DNA of 64,000 nucleotides from Gordonia desulfuricans NBRC 100010 (lineage in GTDB: Bacteria > Actinomycetota > Actinomycetes > Mycobacteriales > Mycobacteriaceae), in assembly GCF_001485495.1 (NCBI RefSeq), contig NZ_BCNF01000002.1, forward strand, positions 1 through 64,000, in the 5' to 3' direction. Within the stretch, counting starts at the first letter, position 1, and each line of letters opens with the position of its first letter. Under the pieces are notes generated by a model. That model had not been told where the DNA came from, ran no database searches, and worked only from the letters and a program-made list of their open reading frames with translations. A program made the translations under genes and the position numbers. This document shows positions 1-9,261 of this stretch, piece after piece.

Positions 1-330
1 TACCGGGCTCGGTCCCGGCTCAATCACCGTGGTAACCGCTGGTCAAGCCTCGACCCCGCCCCGGTCATCGAGGTACCCGCTGGTTGAGCCTGGACCCCGC
101 CCGACGAACGACGAGCCCCCGATGGTTGAGCCGACGAGGAGCGCCAGCGACGAGACGAGTCGAAACCTCCGCCACCCGACCACCCACGGCAACCACCCCC
201 GAGCCGGTCACCGACACCGTCACCCCACCAGATTTCGACAAGGGTCCTCGCCCTACCGGGCTCGGTCCCGGCTCGATCACCGAGGTAACCGCTGGTCGAG
301 CCGGTCCCTGCCCGATCACCGAGGTAGCGG
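1..330. repeat. Intergenic repeat cluster
   Basis: No gene is seen in the first 346 bases. A 49-base unit at 1-49 recurs at 254-302 with three mismatches. Its core (ATCACCGAGGTA, then CCGCTGGT and GAGCC) is also present at about 66-92 and, decayed, at 315-330. A second kind of repeat at 121-167 starts GGTTGAGCC and ends GAGTCGAAACC; elements of that general form are common between genes in high-GC actinobacteria. Open frames across this stretch are repeat-driven and not credible genes. Confidence 0.75.
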
Positions 331-346
331 CGACCACATCCCACCA

Positions 347-1765
347 TCACGCCGGCGCGAACTCGACGCTGCGCGTGTCCGGGTCGGCGGCGGCGAGGAC
401 GACGGGCAACCGGACGGCGGCGTCGGGGGTGCCGCTGCACGCGGCGATCACCGGGGGTTCGGTGACGAAGATCTTGGCCGGGCGCTTGTCCGTGCCCGCC
501 GACAACACCACCGCGTCGAACCGCTCGCCCACCCGGCCCGCCAGGACCACCGATTCGGTCAGGTCGATGCTCTCCCGGTCCGCCGACGACCCGAGCGAGT
601 CCGCCGACCGCAGGATCTTCGGCAGGGTCGGCAGGGCCCGGACCACCCAGTCGGGGACGGGGCGGCCCGCCGACACCGACAGGCACACCTCGGTGGCGAA
701 CCGGTCGCCGAGGCGCCGCAGCGGGGCGGTCACATGCGCATAGATCCCCCCGATCGCCGCATGCACCATCTCGTCGTGGGTCAGCTCGGGTTCCCCGGCG
801 TCGAGCACCTTGTATCCGGCACCGCGCATCAGCGTCCCGGCGTGGCTCATCAACGCGAGCGTCGACGGCGCATCCTGCGGCAGACCCGCCAGGAACTCCC
901 CCGGCGTCGCCCCGTCGGGCCACGGCACCCGCAACGCCGCGGCGGTGGCCCGCAACTGCTCGACGGCATCTGCCGGGGCGGGTGGCAGCGTCCGCAGCAA
1001 ACCGATTCCGGCGTCGGCCATGATCGTGCCCGCGCACATCCCGGTCATCAGCGACACCTGCGAGTTCCACATGTCGGCGGGAGTGCGGGGCGCGATCTGC
1101 AGCGTCCACGGACCGTCCGACGGTGAGCGCACGACCTCCTGGTCGGGCAGGTCGAGTTCGATCGCCCCGCGCGCCAACGCCGTCCGGCGGCGGAGCTCCC
1201 CGAACCGCGGGAGGTCGACGATCGACGGGTGCAGTCGCCCGGCTGCGGCGTCGGCGGCCACTCCGGCGTAGTCGAGGCGCGCTCGTGAACGCACCCGGGC
1301 CCGCGCGACGCTCACCTCGACGACCTCACCCGCACCGCTGACCCGCATGGTCCACAGCACCGCAGCACGCTCGACGTCGGGCAGCAACGATCCGCGACCC
1401 TCCGACAGCACCCGCGGATGCAGTGGCACCGACCGGTCCGGGAAGTAGATGGTGGCGCCGCGGCGTCGGCTCTCGGAGTCGAGGGCGCCCTCCGGTTCGA
1501 TCAGCGCGGCGACGTCGGCGATCGCATAGTCGACGACGATGTCGTCATCGTCGGCGCGCAGGCACACCGCCTGATCGAGGTCCATCGAACCGGGCGGATC
1601 GATGGTGACCAGCGGGATGTCGGTGCGGTCGATGCGGTCGGCGGCATGCCGGTCGACGGCGTTCTCGGCCTCGGTGAGCGCGTCCTGCCCGTAGTTCGCG
1701 TCGACGCCGAGTTCGCCACGGATGGCGTCGAAGTCGATGTCGGGGGCGGAGAGTCTGCGTTGCAC
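347..1765 (-). CDS. RNB-domain exoribonuclease (RNase II/R family, short form)
   Basis: The 472-residue product is a 3'-5' exoribonuclease-like protein acting on RNA in the cytoplasm. The RNB signature lies near the N-terminus as DPPGSMDLDQA, with metal-binding aspartates D56, D62 and D64; the position that is a fourth Asp in E. coli RNase II is Gln here, which I recall as usual in the short actinobacterial subfamily. The protein begins almost directly with the RNB domain, so the N-terminal cold-shock domains and C-terminal S1 domain of full RNase R are absent or very reduced. The ATG start at 1765 lies 35 bases from the 3' end of rnpB, which is on the same strand. Family assignment is firm; substrate is unknown. 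Confidence 0.88.
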   Translation of the reverse strand: MQRRLSAPDIDFDAIRGELGVDANYGQDALTEAENAVDRHAADRIDRTDIPLVTIDPPGSMDLDQAVCLRADDDDIVVDYAIADVAALIEPEGALDSESRRRGATIYFPDRSVPLHPRVLSEGRGSLLPDVERAAVLWTMRVSGAGEVVEVSVARARVRSRARLDYAGVAADAAAGRLHPSIVDLPRFGELRRRTALARGAIELDLPDQEVVRSPSDGPWTLQIAPRTPADMWNSQVSLMTGMCAGTIMADAGIGLLRTLPPAPADAVEQLRATAAALRVPWPDGATPGEFLAGLPQDAPSTLALMSHAGTLMRGAGYKVLDAGEPELTHDEMVHAAIGGIYAHVTAPLRRLGDRFATEVCLSVSAGRPVPDWVVRALPTLPKILRSADSLGSSADRESIDLTESVVLAGRVGERFDAVVLSAGTDKRPAKIFVTEPPVIAACSGTPDAAVRLPVVLAAADPDTRSVEFAPA

Positions 1766-1799
1766 TCCCCGACCCTAGCCAGAGCGGCCGGGGTGTGGG

Positions 1800-2210
<411 letters not shown>

Positions 2211-2216
2211 CTGTAC

Positions 2217-2246
2217 AGGATACGCTGCGCGTCCCAGCGCTCAGAA
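2217..2246 (-). promoter_or_regulatory. Probable rnpB promoter
   Basis: Reading the minus strand, TATCCT at 2222-2217 is placed as a -10 element 6 nt before the inferred RNA 5' end at 2210. TTCTGA at 2246-2241 lies 18 bases further upstream as a candidate -35 and contains the TGA stop codon of the phosphatase gene. Inferred from position only. Confidence 0.5.
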
Positions 2247-2960
2247 CAGGTGTGCGGTCTCGTTGACCGCCTTCACCGCGGCACCGCCGTCGGGATAGAA
2301 CTCGGCGATCGACACCGACGCCAGATCCAGGTGCAACCGGAACAGCAGCTGCGGTCCGACGTCGAGGGCATGACGCAGCAACGACTTGATCGGGGTCACA
2401 TGCGACACCACGAGCACGGTCTGCCCGGCGTACTCGGTGAGCAGCCGATCGGTGGCCTCGACGACGCGGCGCGCCACCTCGTCGAAGCTCTCCCCGCCCG
2501 GGGCGGGCAGCGAGGTGTCCGACAGCCAGTGCGTGTGCAGGTCCGGATCGCGACCGGCGGCCTCGGCGAAGGTCAGTCCCTCCCATCGCCCGAAGTCGGT
2601 CTCGATGAACCCGTCGTCGGTCACCACGTCGAGACCGAGTGCCGCGGCCGCGGCGTCGGCGGTCTGGCGGGTGCGGGTCAACGGCGACGACACGATGGCC
2701 GCGATGTCGGTCTCCCGGGCGACGCGGCGCGCGGCCGCCGCCGCCTGGGCGAGACCGAGTTCGGTCAGTTCCGGATTTCCGCGGCCGGAGTACCGACGCT
2801 GCACCGACAACGGGGTCTGCCCGTGGCGCAACAGGATCACACGCGTGGGGGTGGCGCGCTGCCCCTGCCAGGTCGGCTGTGCCCTGCCCGCATCGGCGGC
2901 GTCGGCCGGCCGGCCCTCGCCGGTGGCCGCGTCAGCCGTGTCGGTGGCGTCGGTGCTCAT
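2241..2960 (-). CDS. Histidine phosphatase family protein (CobC-like half of Rv2228c-type protein)
   Basis: The 239-residue product belongs to the histidine phosphatase (phosphoglycerate mutase-like) family. The RHG motif (LLRHGQTP, His46) carries the phospho-accepting histidine, SSPLTRTRQTA follows, and the late VVSHVTP holds the second catalytic His. Its position in a chain matching Rv2228c-Rv2231c suggests the ortholog of the M. tuberculosis bifunctional RNase HI/acid phosphatase, which is known to carry an N-terminal RNase HI domain. Here only about 38 low-complexity residues precede the phosphatase, so the RNase H half is missing. The ATG at 2960 overlaps the stop of the upstream zinc-ribbon gene (TGATG), indicating translational coupling; longer in-frame starts would run inside that gene. 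A role in alpha-ribazole phosphate dephosphorylation is possible but unproven. Confidence 0.88.
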   Translation of the reverse strand: MSTDATDTADAATGEGRPADAADAGRAQPTWQGQRATPTRVILLRHGQTPLSVQRRYSGRGNPELTELGLAQAAAAARRVARETDIAAIVSSPLTRTRQTADAAAAALGLDVVTDDGFIETDFGRWEGLTFAEAAGRDPDLHTHWLSDTSLPAPGGESFDEVARRVVEATDRLLTEYAGQTVLVVSHVTPIKSLLRHALDVGPQLLFRLHLDLASVSIAEFYPDGGAAVKAVNETAHLF

Positions 2961-3697
2961 CAGAGACCGGACTCGTGGTTGCGGACCAGGATCGCACCGC
3001 ATTCCTCGCAGCGCACCACGTCGTCGTCGGCGAGGGCGGCGATCCGGGTGAGGGTGCCGCGGTCGATCTCCATCCGGCATGCCCCGCACCGGCGCTGACG
3101 CAGCAGTCCGGCACCGATCCGGTTGTCGGCGCGCTGGCGGTCGTAGATGGCGAGCAGTTCGGCGGGCACGTCCTGGGCGATCCCGGCGCGACGCTGCGCG
3201 GCCACCTCGCGGTCGGCGGTGACCGCACCCAGCGACTCGGCGCGGCGGGCCTGCAGGGTGTCGACCTGTTCCTGGAGCTGGGCCACGGTCGCCGAGGCGC
3301 GCTCCTGCTCGGTGGCCACGGCCTCCTGCTGCTCCATCAGCTGCAGCATGTCGTCCTCGAGTGCCGATCGGCGCCGGCCGAGTCCGTTCAGTTCGTGCTG
3401 CAGCTCCGAGAGGGCCCGCGGCGCCAGTCCGCCGGCGGTCAGCTGTGCGGAGTCCTTCTGCTCGCGGTCACGCATGCCGGTGATCTCGCTGTCCATCTTG
3501 CGATAGTCGCGGTCGAGATCCTCCGCGGAGATCTCGGCGCGCACCAGATCCTCACGCGCGGCCTCGATCCGGCTGGTGGCCTCGGCGATCTCGGCATCCT
3601 CGGGCAGGGTCCGGGCACGGTGGTCGAGTCGGGCCACAGCGGCGTCGGCGTCGGCCAGTTCGAGCAGGAGTCGTTGCCGGGCGGCATCGACCTTCAT
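2960..3697 (-). CDS. C4-type zinc-ribbon protein with coiled coil (Rv2229c-like)
   Basis: A 245-residue protein. Residues 1 to about 190 are rich in Ala, Glu, Arg and Leu with heptad character, predicting a long coiled coil. The C-terminal 45 residues form a zinc ribbon with two pairs of cysteines (CGAC and CEEC). This architecture is that of the Rv2229c/CT398-type proteins that sit next to Nif3-like genes in actinobacteria. It may act in nucleic acid or protein binding; no catalytic residues are seen. It lies between the Nif3-like gene (129-base gap) and the phosphatase gene (1-base overlap), so the three are probably co-transcribed. Confidence 0.85.
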   Translation of the reverse strand: MKVDAARQRLLLELADADAAVARLDHRARTLPEDAEIAEATSRIEAAREDLVRAEISAEDLDRDYRKMDSEITGMRDREQKDSAQLTAGGLAPRALSELQHELNGLGRRRSALEDDMLQLMEQQEAVATEQERASATVAQLQEQVDTLQARRAESLGAVTADREVAAQRRAGIAQDVPAELLAIYDRQRADNRIGAGLLRQRRCGACRMEIDRGTLTRIAALADDDVVRCEECGAILVRNHESGL

Positions 3698-3826
3698 CGA
3701 GTGTCTCCTCGGTCGTGGGGTGAATCACCGGTGTCCGGAGCAGGGCTGTCGGAGTGGCCGGGATGAGATGACCACGTTACGCGCCCACCGACGCCGTCAG
3801 GTACCGGCCGCCCGCGGCGGCCGTTC

Positions 3827-5008
3827 TCATGCCGTCGGCGCTGCACCGTTCACGACGAACGGGTCGGTGGTCGGGCGGTGGACGTCGGCGGTCAGCCCGG
3901 TGTGCTCGGTGATCAGTGCCGCGGCCTGCGCGCACCACGGGAACTCGGTGGCCCAGTGCCCGGCGTCGACGAGGGCGGGCCCGCCGGTGCGCAACGACTC
4001 GTCCACCGGGTGATGCCGCAGGTCGCCGGTCAGGTAGACGTCCACCCCGGCACCCCGCACCGTCGACAGCAACGAGTCCCCGGCGCCGCCGCACACCGCC
4101 ACGTGCTCGACGATGCGCGCCGGGTCACCTGCCCCGCGGACCCCCCACGGCCCGCCGAGAGCAGCCGCGGCATGGTCGACGAAGTCACGCAAGGTCATCG
4201 GCACCGGCAGCCGGCCGATCCGGCCGAGCCCGAGATCGGTGGGCAGGGCGGCCAGTTCGAGCACGTCGAAGGCCGGTTCCTCGTACGGGTGGGCACCGCG
4301 CAGGGCGGCCAGCACCGCCGGGCGCAGGCCGCGCGCGGCGACCATCTCGACCCGCGACTCGTCGACACGTTCGCGGACACCGATCTCCCCGATCGTCGGG
4401 TTGGCGCCGTCCTGCGCCTCGAACTGTCCGACGCCGACCACCGACCATGCGCAGTCGCGGTAGTCGCCGATCGCCCCGGCACCGGCGGCAAACATCGCCT
4501 CGCTGACCTGTTCGGCGTTGCCCTCGGGGACCATCACCACCCACTTGTCGAGCGGGGCGGCAGGCGCAGGCTCCAGCGGGCGCAGGTCGACCAGGCCGAG
4601 CGCCTCGGCGAGGGCGTCGGAGACGCCGGGGCGGGCCCGGTCGGCGTTGGTGTGGGCGCTGTAGAGGGAGATCCCGGCGCGGATGAGCCGGTGCAGCACC
4701 GACCCTTTCGCGGTGTCGGCGGCCACCGAGTCCACCCCGCGCAGCAGCAGCGGGTGATGGGCCAGGATCAGCCCGTATCCGCCGGCGATCGCGGCGTCGA
4801 CGACGTCGGCGGTGACGTCCACGCAGACCAGCACCCGGCGCGCGGGTTCGGTGCGGTCACCACAGACCAGGCCGACCGAATCCCAGCTCTCGGCCAGCCG
4901 TGGCGGGTAGGCGGCGTCGAGGACGTCGAGCACCGTCGACACCGCCACCGAGCCCGCACCCGTCACCGAATCCGAGACGTCCGTGCCAGAAGAGTTGTCG
5001 GTAGTCAC
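3827..5008 (-). CDS. Nif3-like dinuclear metal centre hexameric protein
   Basis: The 393-residue protein matches the NIF3/YqfO family, toroidal hexamers binding two divalent metals. The [10 protein letters not shown] motif (His84, His85) near the N-terminus and a late GHWATEFPW segment supply the expected metal ligands. The central 150 residues, including [10 protein letters not shown], correspond to the YqfO-type insert domain. Members have been linked to GTP cyclohydrolase-like or nicotinamide-related chemistry, but no function is settled. The GTG start at 5008 directly abuts the stop of the CobC-like gene and has a strong GGAGGTGA ribosome site inside that gene's end, so translation is probably coupled. 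Confidence 0.9.
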   Translation of the reverse strand: MTTDNSSGTDVSDSVTGAGSVAVSTVLDVLDAAYPPRLAESWDSVGLVCGDRTEPARRVLVCVDVTADVVDAAIAGGYGLILAHHPLLLRGVDSVAADTAKGSVLHRLIRAGISLYSAHTNADRARPGVSDALAEALGLVDLRPLEPAPAAPLDKWVVMVPEGNAEQVSEAMFAAGAGAIGDYRDCAWSVVGVGQFEAQDGANPTIGEIGVRERVDESRVEMVAARGLRPAVLAALRGAHPYEEPAFDVLELAALPTDLGLGRIGRLPVPMTLRDFVDHAAAALGGPWGVRGAGDPARIVEHVAVCGGAGDSLLSTVRGAGVDVYLTGDLRHHPVDESLRTGGPALVDAGHWATEFPWCAQAAALITEHTGLTADVHRPTTDPFVVNGAAPTA

Positions 5009-6070
5009 TCACTTCACCTCCGTCGGGACCCGACGGAGGGCCTCGACCAGGCGGGTCACCTGATCGTCGGACCGTACCGCCAGGCGCAGATGATCGTCGG
5101 TCAGGCCGACGAAGTTCGCGCAGCTTCGCACCGCGATACCGGTGCGCCGCAGTTCTTCCCGCACCGAGAGTGCATTCGCCACCTCGAACAGGACATAGGG
5201 TGCGCGTGGGTCGGCGACAGGTCGCCACCCGACGTCGGCGAGCCGGGCGAGCATGGCGTCGCGCTCGACGGCCACCAGCCGGGCCTGCTCGTCGCAGTGG
5301 CTCTCCCCCTCCGGCCCGCAGCAGGCGGCGAGCGCGGCCAGTGCCGGGGTCGACATCGGCCAGGCCCGCCGGCCCGCCGACAACCGGGCCGCGAGCGCCG
5401 GGTCGGCGAGGAGATATCCGGCGCGCAGGCCGGCCAGTCCGAAGGTCTTGGTGACACTGCGGATCACCACCAGCCCGGGCAGCCGCACACCGGCCAGCGA
5501 TTCCGGTTCACGCATCCCGGTGACCTCGTCGACGGTGAGATCGGCGAACGCCTCGTCCACCACGACGATCCGCCCGGGCCGGCACAGTGCCTCGATCGCG
5601 GTCCGCGGATGCAGCACCGACGTCGGATTGGTGGGGTTGCCGATCACGACGAGATCGGCGTCGTCGGGGATCCTCGCCGCCGCACGCGCATCGAGCGGCC
5701 GGGTGGGGTCGAGCGGCACCTGCACGATGGGCACGCCCGCAGCACGCAGCACCAGTTCCGGTTCGGTGAACGACGGCTGCAGCAGCGCGGCCCGGCGCGC
5801 ACCGAGCCGGCCGAGCAACTCGAATCCGTCGGAGGCCCCGGCCAGCAGCAGTACCTCGCCGGGGTCGCGCCCGTGCAGTGCGGCGATCTGCGCGGTGACG
5901 GCATCGAACAGTTCCGACGACGGGTATCGCGCCAGGTCGTCGAGCGTGGCGGCGATCGCCGACCGCACGAACCCCGGTGGCGCGCCCCGGACGTTGACGG
6001 CGAAATCGAGCATTCCCGGCGCCCAGTCCCGGTCGCCGTGCCGGTCGAGTGCGAACAGCCCCGATGTCAT
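5009..6070 (-). CDS. cobC: CobC/CobD-like PLP aminotransferase (Rv2231c-type, threonine-phosphate decarboxylase-like)
   Basis: The 353-residue product is a fold-type I PLP enzyme of the histidinol-phosphate aminotransferase/CobC family. GNPTNPTS binds the cofactor ring, VVDEAFADL holds the Asp partner of the pyridine nitrogen, and SVTKTFGLAGLRAGY holds the Schiff-base Lys. In M. tuberculosis the syntenic gene is annotated cobC, proposed to make the aminopropanol part of cobalamin from threonine phosphate; a cobD gene lies 2 kb away. I chose ATG 6070 (MTSGLF); ATG 6076 is also possible. Much longer upstream extensions are antisense to the HAD gene and rejected. The gene is divergent from ptkA with a 33-base gap, so promoters must overlap. 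Confidence 0.85.
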   Translation of the reverse strand: MTSGLFALDRHGDRDWAPGMLDFAVNVRGAPPGFVRSAIAATLDDLARYPSSELFDAVTAQIAALHGRDPGEVLLLAGASDGFELLGRLGARRAALLQPSFTEPELVLRAAGVPIVQVPLDPTRPLDARAAARIPDDADLVVIGNPTNPTSVLHPRTAIEALCRPGRIVVVDEAFADLTVDEVTGMREPESLAGVRLPGLVVIRSVTKTFGLAGLRAGYLLADPALAARLSAGRRAWPMSTPALAALAACCGPEGESHCDEQARLVAVERDAMLARLADVGWRPVADPRAPYVLFEVANALSVREELRRTGIAVRSCANFVGLTDDHLRLAVRSDDQVTRLVEALRRVPTEVK

Positions 6071-6103
6071 GGACATCGAGCCTACGTGCACGATGGTGAG
6101 GTG

Positions 6104-6787
6104 ATGTCGCGACCGGACCCCGCTGATCCCACCACCGTTCTGCTCGTCGATCTCGACGGCACGATCACCGACAGTTTCGCCGGAATCGCCAACAGTTTCC
6201 GGCATGCCCTCGCCGAGGTCGGCGCTCCACCGGCCCCCGAATCCGTCGTCGCCGGGATCGCCGGACCCCCGATGATCGACACCCTGCTCGGGCTCGGACT
6301 CGAGCAGGCCACCGCCGACGCCGCGATGACCGCCTACCGCGCCCGCTACACCGACGTCGGATGGCTGGAGAACTCGGTGTTCGACGGGATGGGACAGTTG
6401 CTCGCCGATCTCGACGCCTCCGGCCGCACCCTGGCGATCGCCACGTCGAAGAACCAGACCACCGCCCATCGCATCCTGGAACATTTCGGTCTGGTCGACC
6501 ACTTCCGGGTGGTCGCCGGCGCCGGGGACGACGGTGTGCGCCGCCACAAGCCCGACGTGATCGCCCATGCGCTGGCACAATTGGACATATCGCTCGACCC
6601 GGAGACCCGCCGGCCGGCTCGGCCGGTGGTGATGATCGGCGACCGATCCCACGACATCGAGGGAGCCGGACAATTCGGTATCCCCACGATCCACGTGCAG
6701 TGGGGTTACGCTCTGCCGGGGGAGCGCGACGCTGCCGCTTGGAGCGTCGAGTCCACAGCACATCTGCGCGAGGTACTCGGTGTCTGA
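6104..6787 (+). CDS. ptkA: HAD-family protein, PtkA-like (Rv2232 ortholog)
   Basis: A 227-residue haloacid dehalogenase-fold protein. Motif I is DLDGT with D16 and D18, motif II is ATSK, motif III includes RRHKPDV, and motif IV is GDRSHDI. It resembles phosphoglycolate phosphatases, but the operon partner downstream is a low-molecular-weight tyrosine phosphatase. In M. tuberculosis the same pair is PtkA-PtpA, where PtkA is reported to act as a protein tyrosine kinase on PtpA. The long disordered N-terminal extension of the mycobacterial protein is absent here. ATG 6104 is the likely start (GTG 6101 is possible). Its stop overlaps the next gene by 8 bases. Tyrosine kinase activity is inferred from synteny only. 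Confidence 0.82.
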   Translation: MSRPDPADPTTVLLVDLDGTITDSFAGIANSFRHALAEVGAPPAPESVVAGIAGPPMIDTLLGLGLEQATADAAMTAYRARYTDVGWLENSVFDGMGQLLADLDASGRTLAIATSKNQTTAHRILEHFGLVDHFRVVAGAGDDGVRRHKPDVIAHALAQLDISLDPETRRPARPVVMIGDRSHDIEGAGQFGIPTIHVQWGYALPGERDAAAWSVESTAHLREVLGV

Positions 6788-7253
6788 TCTACTCCATATC
6801 TGTTTCGTGTGTACCGGCAACATCTGCCGGTCACCGATGGCCCAGAACATCTTTGCCAAACTGCTCGCCGACGAGGGTCTGGCCGACCGCGTCGAGGTCA
6901 GCAGTTGCGGCACCAGCGGGTGGCATGTCGGCGAGCCGGCCGACAACCGGGCCCGCACCGAACTGCTGGCCAACGGTTACCCGGACGGGCATGCCGCCAG
7001 CCAGCTCGGCAGCGAACACATCGAGGCCGACCTGTTCGTCGCCGCCGATGCCGGTCATGTGAAGGAACTCGAACGCAAACGTCTCGGCGACCGCGTCCGG
7101 CTGCTGCGCAGCTTCGACCCGGCGGCCGGTGACGATCTCGACCTCGCCGACCCGTACTACGGGACACCCGAGGATTTCGCGGCCACCCGCCGACAGATCG
7201 AGGCCGCGGTGCCCGGTCTGCTGCTCTGGGTACGCGAACAACTCGACGACTGA
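6780..7253 (+). CDS. ptpA: Low-molecular-weight protein tyrosine phosphatase
   Basis: The 157-residue product has the complete LMW-PTP signature: the phosphate loop CTGNICRS with nucleophile C11 and R17, and the general-acid loop DPYYG near residue 122. The length equals that of family members (about 155-165). M. tuberculosis PtpA, the syntenic protein, is secreted and dephosphorylates host proteins; no secretion signal is visible here, and an environmental actinobacterium may use it for cytoplasmic phosphotyrosine control. The GTG start at 6780 overlaps the end of the HAD gene, consistent with co-translation with its probable partner. SURF1 follows after 45 bases. Confidence 0.92.
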   Translation: MSDLLHICFVCTGNICRSPMAQNIFAKLLADEGLADRVEVSSCGTSGWHVGEPADNRARTELLANGYPDGHAASQLGSEHIEADLFVAADAGHVKELERKRLGDRVRLLRSFDPAAGDDLDLADPYYGTPEDFAATRRQIEAAVPGLLLWVREQLDD

Positions 7254-7298
7254 ACCCGTCACCCGCCCACCCCGGTGCACCTGAGTACCGTGGTGGGT

Positions 7299-8318
7299 AT
7301 GCGCGTGCTGCGGACCCTTCTCCGGCCGGGCTGGATCGCCCTGGTCATCGTGGTCGTGGCGTTCGCGGCGGCCTGTTTCATGATCCTCGCCCCCTGGCAG
7401 CTGGGAAAGAACGCGTCCACCTCCGAACGCAACGACCTGATCAAACATGCGGTCGCGACCGGACCGGCCCCGATCGACGAGGTCGCCCCCGCCGGGGTGC
7501 CGTTCGTGAGGTCCACCGAATGGCGTGAGGTCACCCTCACCGGCACCTATCTGACCGACGAGCAGGCCCTGGTGCGGCTGCGTTCGGCCGGTGAGCGCCC
7601 GGCGATCGAGGTCCTCACCCCGTTCCGGGTCGCCGGCACCGACCGGGTCCTCGCCGTCGACCGCGGCTTCGTCCGCCCCTACCAGAGCCAGACGCCGGTG
7701 ATCCCCGCCCCGCCCGCCGGGCAGACCACGATCACCGCCCGCATCCGGGCCAGCGAGGGGACGTCGGAGGGCCGTGGCGCCCGCGTCGAGGACGGCTCGC
7801 TGACCGTCTACACGATCGACCCGGCCGAACTGTCGAAGGCCACGGGTACCGCGATGGACCCGTTCTATCTGCAGTTGTCACCGGATCAGCCGGGTTCGCT
7901 GGGCGAGATCGCGCTCCCCCAGCTCGATTCCGGTCCGTATCTCTCCTATGGCCTGCAGTGGCTGGCCTTCGGCATCATGGCGCCGCTCGGCGTGGGGTAC
8001 TTCCTGTACTCGGAGATCCGTCAGCGCCGTCGGTCCAAGGCCGCCGCCGCGGCCGCGGCCGCGAGCTCCCCCGCCGTGGCGGCGACATCCGGTGCCGAGA
8101 CCTCGGAAGCCGGTGTGTCCGTGGCCGACGCGGGCGGTCTCAGCCGGTCCGACCGGCGCAAACGACTCCGCGCCGAACTCCGCAACGCCGGGAGCACCGC
8201 CGCGCCCGAGGCGGAGGCCGACGACACCTCGATGCCCGTCGGCATCGGCGCCGGACCCGACACCGAGCACGCCGAGGGCGTGGTCCGCGACAAACTCACC
8301 CAGCGCTACGGCGGCTGA
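7299..8318 (+). CDS. SURF1 family cytochrome oxidase assembly protein
   Basis: A 339-residue membrane protein of the SURF1 family, which assists assembly of haem-copper cytochrome oxidase. The first transmembrane helix (about residues 8-30) is followed by the family's APWQLGK segment, a periplasmic-side domain with the conserved GTYL and VDRGFV motifs, and a second helix (GLQWLAFGIMAPLGVGYFLY). A hydrophilic tail of about 100 residues, rich in Ala, Glu and Asp, follows the second helix and is cytoplasmic if topology is standard. ATG 7299 is preferred over GTG 7275 because it puts basic residues directly before the first helix. Its last 23 bases overlap the convergent cobD gene. Confidence 0.9.
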   Translation: MRVLRTLLRPGWIALVIVVVAFAAACFMILAPWQLGKNASTSERNDLIKHAVATGPAPIDEVAPAGVPFVRSTEWREVTLTGTYLTDEQALVRLRSAGERPAIEVLTPFRVAGTDRVLAVDRGFVRPYQSQTPVIPAPPAGQTTITARIRASEGTSEGRGARVEDGSLTVYTIDPAELSKATGTAMDPFYLQLSPDQPGSLGEIALPQLDSGPYLSYGLQWLAFGIMAPLGVGYFLYSEIRQRRRSKAAAAAAAASSPAVAATSGAETSEAGVSVADAGGLSRSDRRKRLRAELRNAGSTAAPEAEADDTSMPVGIGAGPDTEHAEGVVRDKLTQRYGG

Positions 8319-9261
8319 GCAGCGCCGCCACCCCCGCCGACACCGCCAGCGCACCGAGCTGCACCCGCCGCGACAGTGCCACCGCCGCCCGGAGATCCGC
8401 GGTTCCCGGTGGTCGGCCGTCGCCGAGCACCGGCCGCTGTTCGACCCGATGCGGATACACCGTCTCGCCGCCCAGACGCACACCGAGGGCCCCGGCGAAA
8501 CTCGCCTCCACCACCCCCGCATTGGGGCTCGGGTGTGCGGCCGCGTCGTCTCGCCAGGCGCGCAGCGCACCGCGACGGTCCGGCCCCAGCGCCACCACCA
8601 GCAGCCCCGACAGCCGGGCCGGCACCAGGTTGAGTACGTCGTCGAACCGTGCTGCGGCCCACCCGAACCGCTCGTAGCGCCGATTGTGGTGGCCGATCAT
8701 GGCGTCGAGGGTGTTGGCCATCCGGTAGCCGAGCAGACCGGGCAGGCCGGCGACCGCACCCCACACCAGGGGTCCGACGGTGGCGTCGGCGGTGTTCTCG
8801 GCGATCGATTCGGTGGCGGCCCGGCAGATCCCCGCGGCGTCGAGGGCCTGCGGATCTCGTCCGCACAGGCTGGGCACCAGCGCGCGACCGGCCTCGAGGT
8901 CACCGGCGTCGAGGGCGTCGGCCATCTGTCCGCCGACCCCGGCCAGGGTGGTCCCGCCGCACACCGCCCAGGTCGCGGCGGCGGTCGCCAGGATGCGGGC
9001 GCCGGGATGCGAGGACACGACCGCCGCGGTGAGTCCACCGACTCCGGCAGCGGCTCCGACGCATACCGCGACCTGCACGACACCGGCACCGCGACGGTCG
9101 GCGTAGAGCCGGGCCTCCAGCGCGGCGGCACCCTGCCCCATCCCCGCGACGGGATGGAATCGGCGCGGATCCCCGAGGACACGGTCGGCGAGCAGGCCCA
9201 CCGCCAGGCCGGTCGGCGACGGTCGCAACGCCCGCCACATCATTCGGGTCACCCGGCTCAT
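8296..9261 (-). CDS. cobD: Adenosylcobinamide-phosphate synthase CobD/CbiB
   Basis: The 321-residue integral membrane protein joins aminopropanol (or its phosphate) to adenosylcobyric acid in cobalamin biosynthesis. Family landmarks are LLADRVLGDPRRFHPVAGMG near the N-terminus, ESIAENTADATVGPL in the middle, and NAGVVEASFAGALGVRLGG near the C-terminus, with several hydrophobic helices between them. This matches Rv2236c in the syntenic M. tuberculosis order. The ATG at 9261 overlaps the stop of the upstream peptidase E-like gene (TGATG), so the two are translated from one message. The 3' end overlaps the SURF1 gene tail to tail. Confidence 0.92.
   Translation of the reverse strand: MSRVTRMMWRALRPSPTGLAVGLLADRVLGDPRRFHPVAGMGQGAAALEARLYADRRGAGVVQVAVCVGAAAGVGGLTAAVVSSHPGARILATAAATWAVCGGTTLAGVGGQMADALDAGDLEAGRALVPSLCGRDPQALDAAGICRAATESIAENTADATVGPLVWGAVAGLPGLLGYRMANTLDAMIGHHNRRYERFGWAAARFDDVLNLVPARLSGLLVVALGPDRRGALRAWRDDAAAHPSPNAGVVEASFAGALGVRLGGETVYPHRVEQRPVLGDGRPPGTADLRAAVALSRRVQLGALAVSAGVAALLSRRSAG

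Noticed and set aside
1-330. CRISPR-like array
   Set aside because: Repeats are irregular in length and spacing and no cas genes are present; they are ordinary intergenic repeats.
3878-6103. Long plus-strand open frame upstream of the HAD gene
   Set aside because: It is antisense to the Nif3-like and CobC-like genes and has no family similarity; only the part from 6104 is a gene.
6071-6973. N-terminal extension of the CobC-like gene
   Set aside because: The extra 300 codons are antisense to the HAD gene, and a PLP enzyme of about 353 residues is complete without them.
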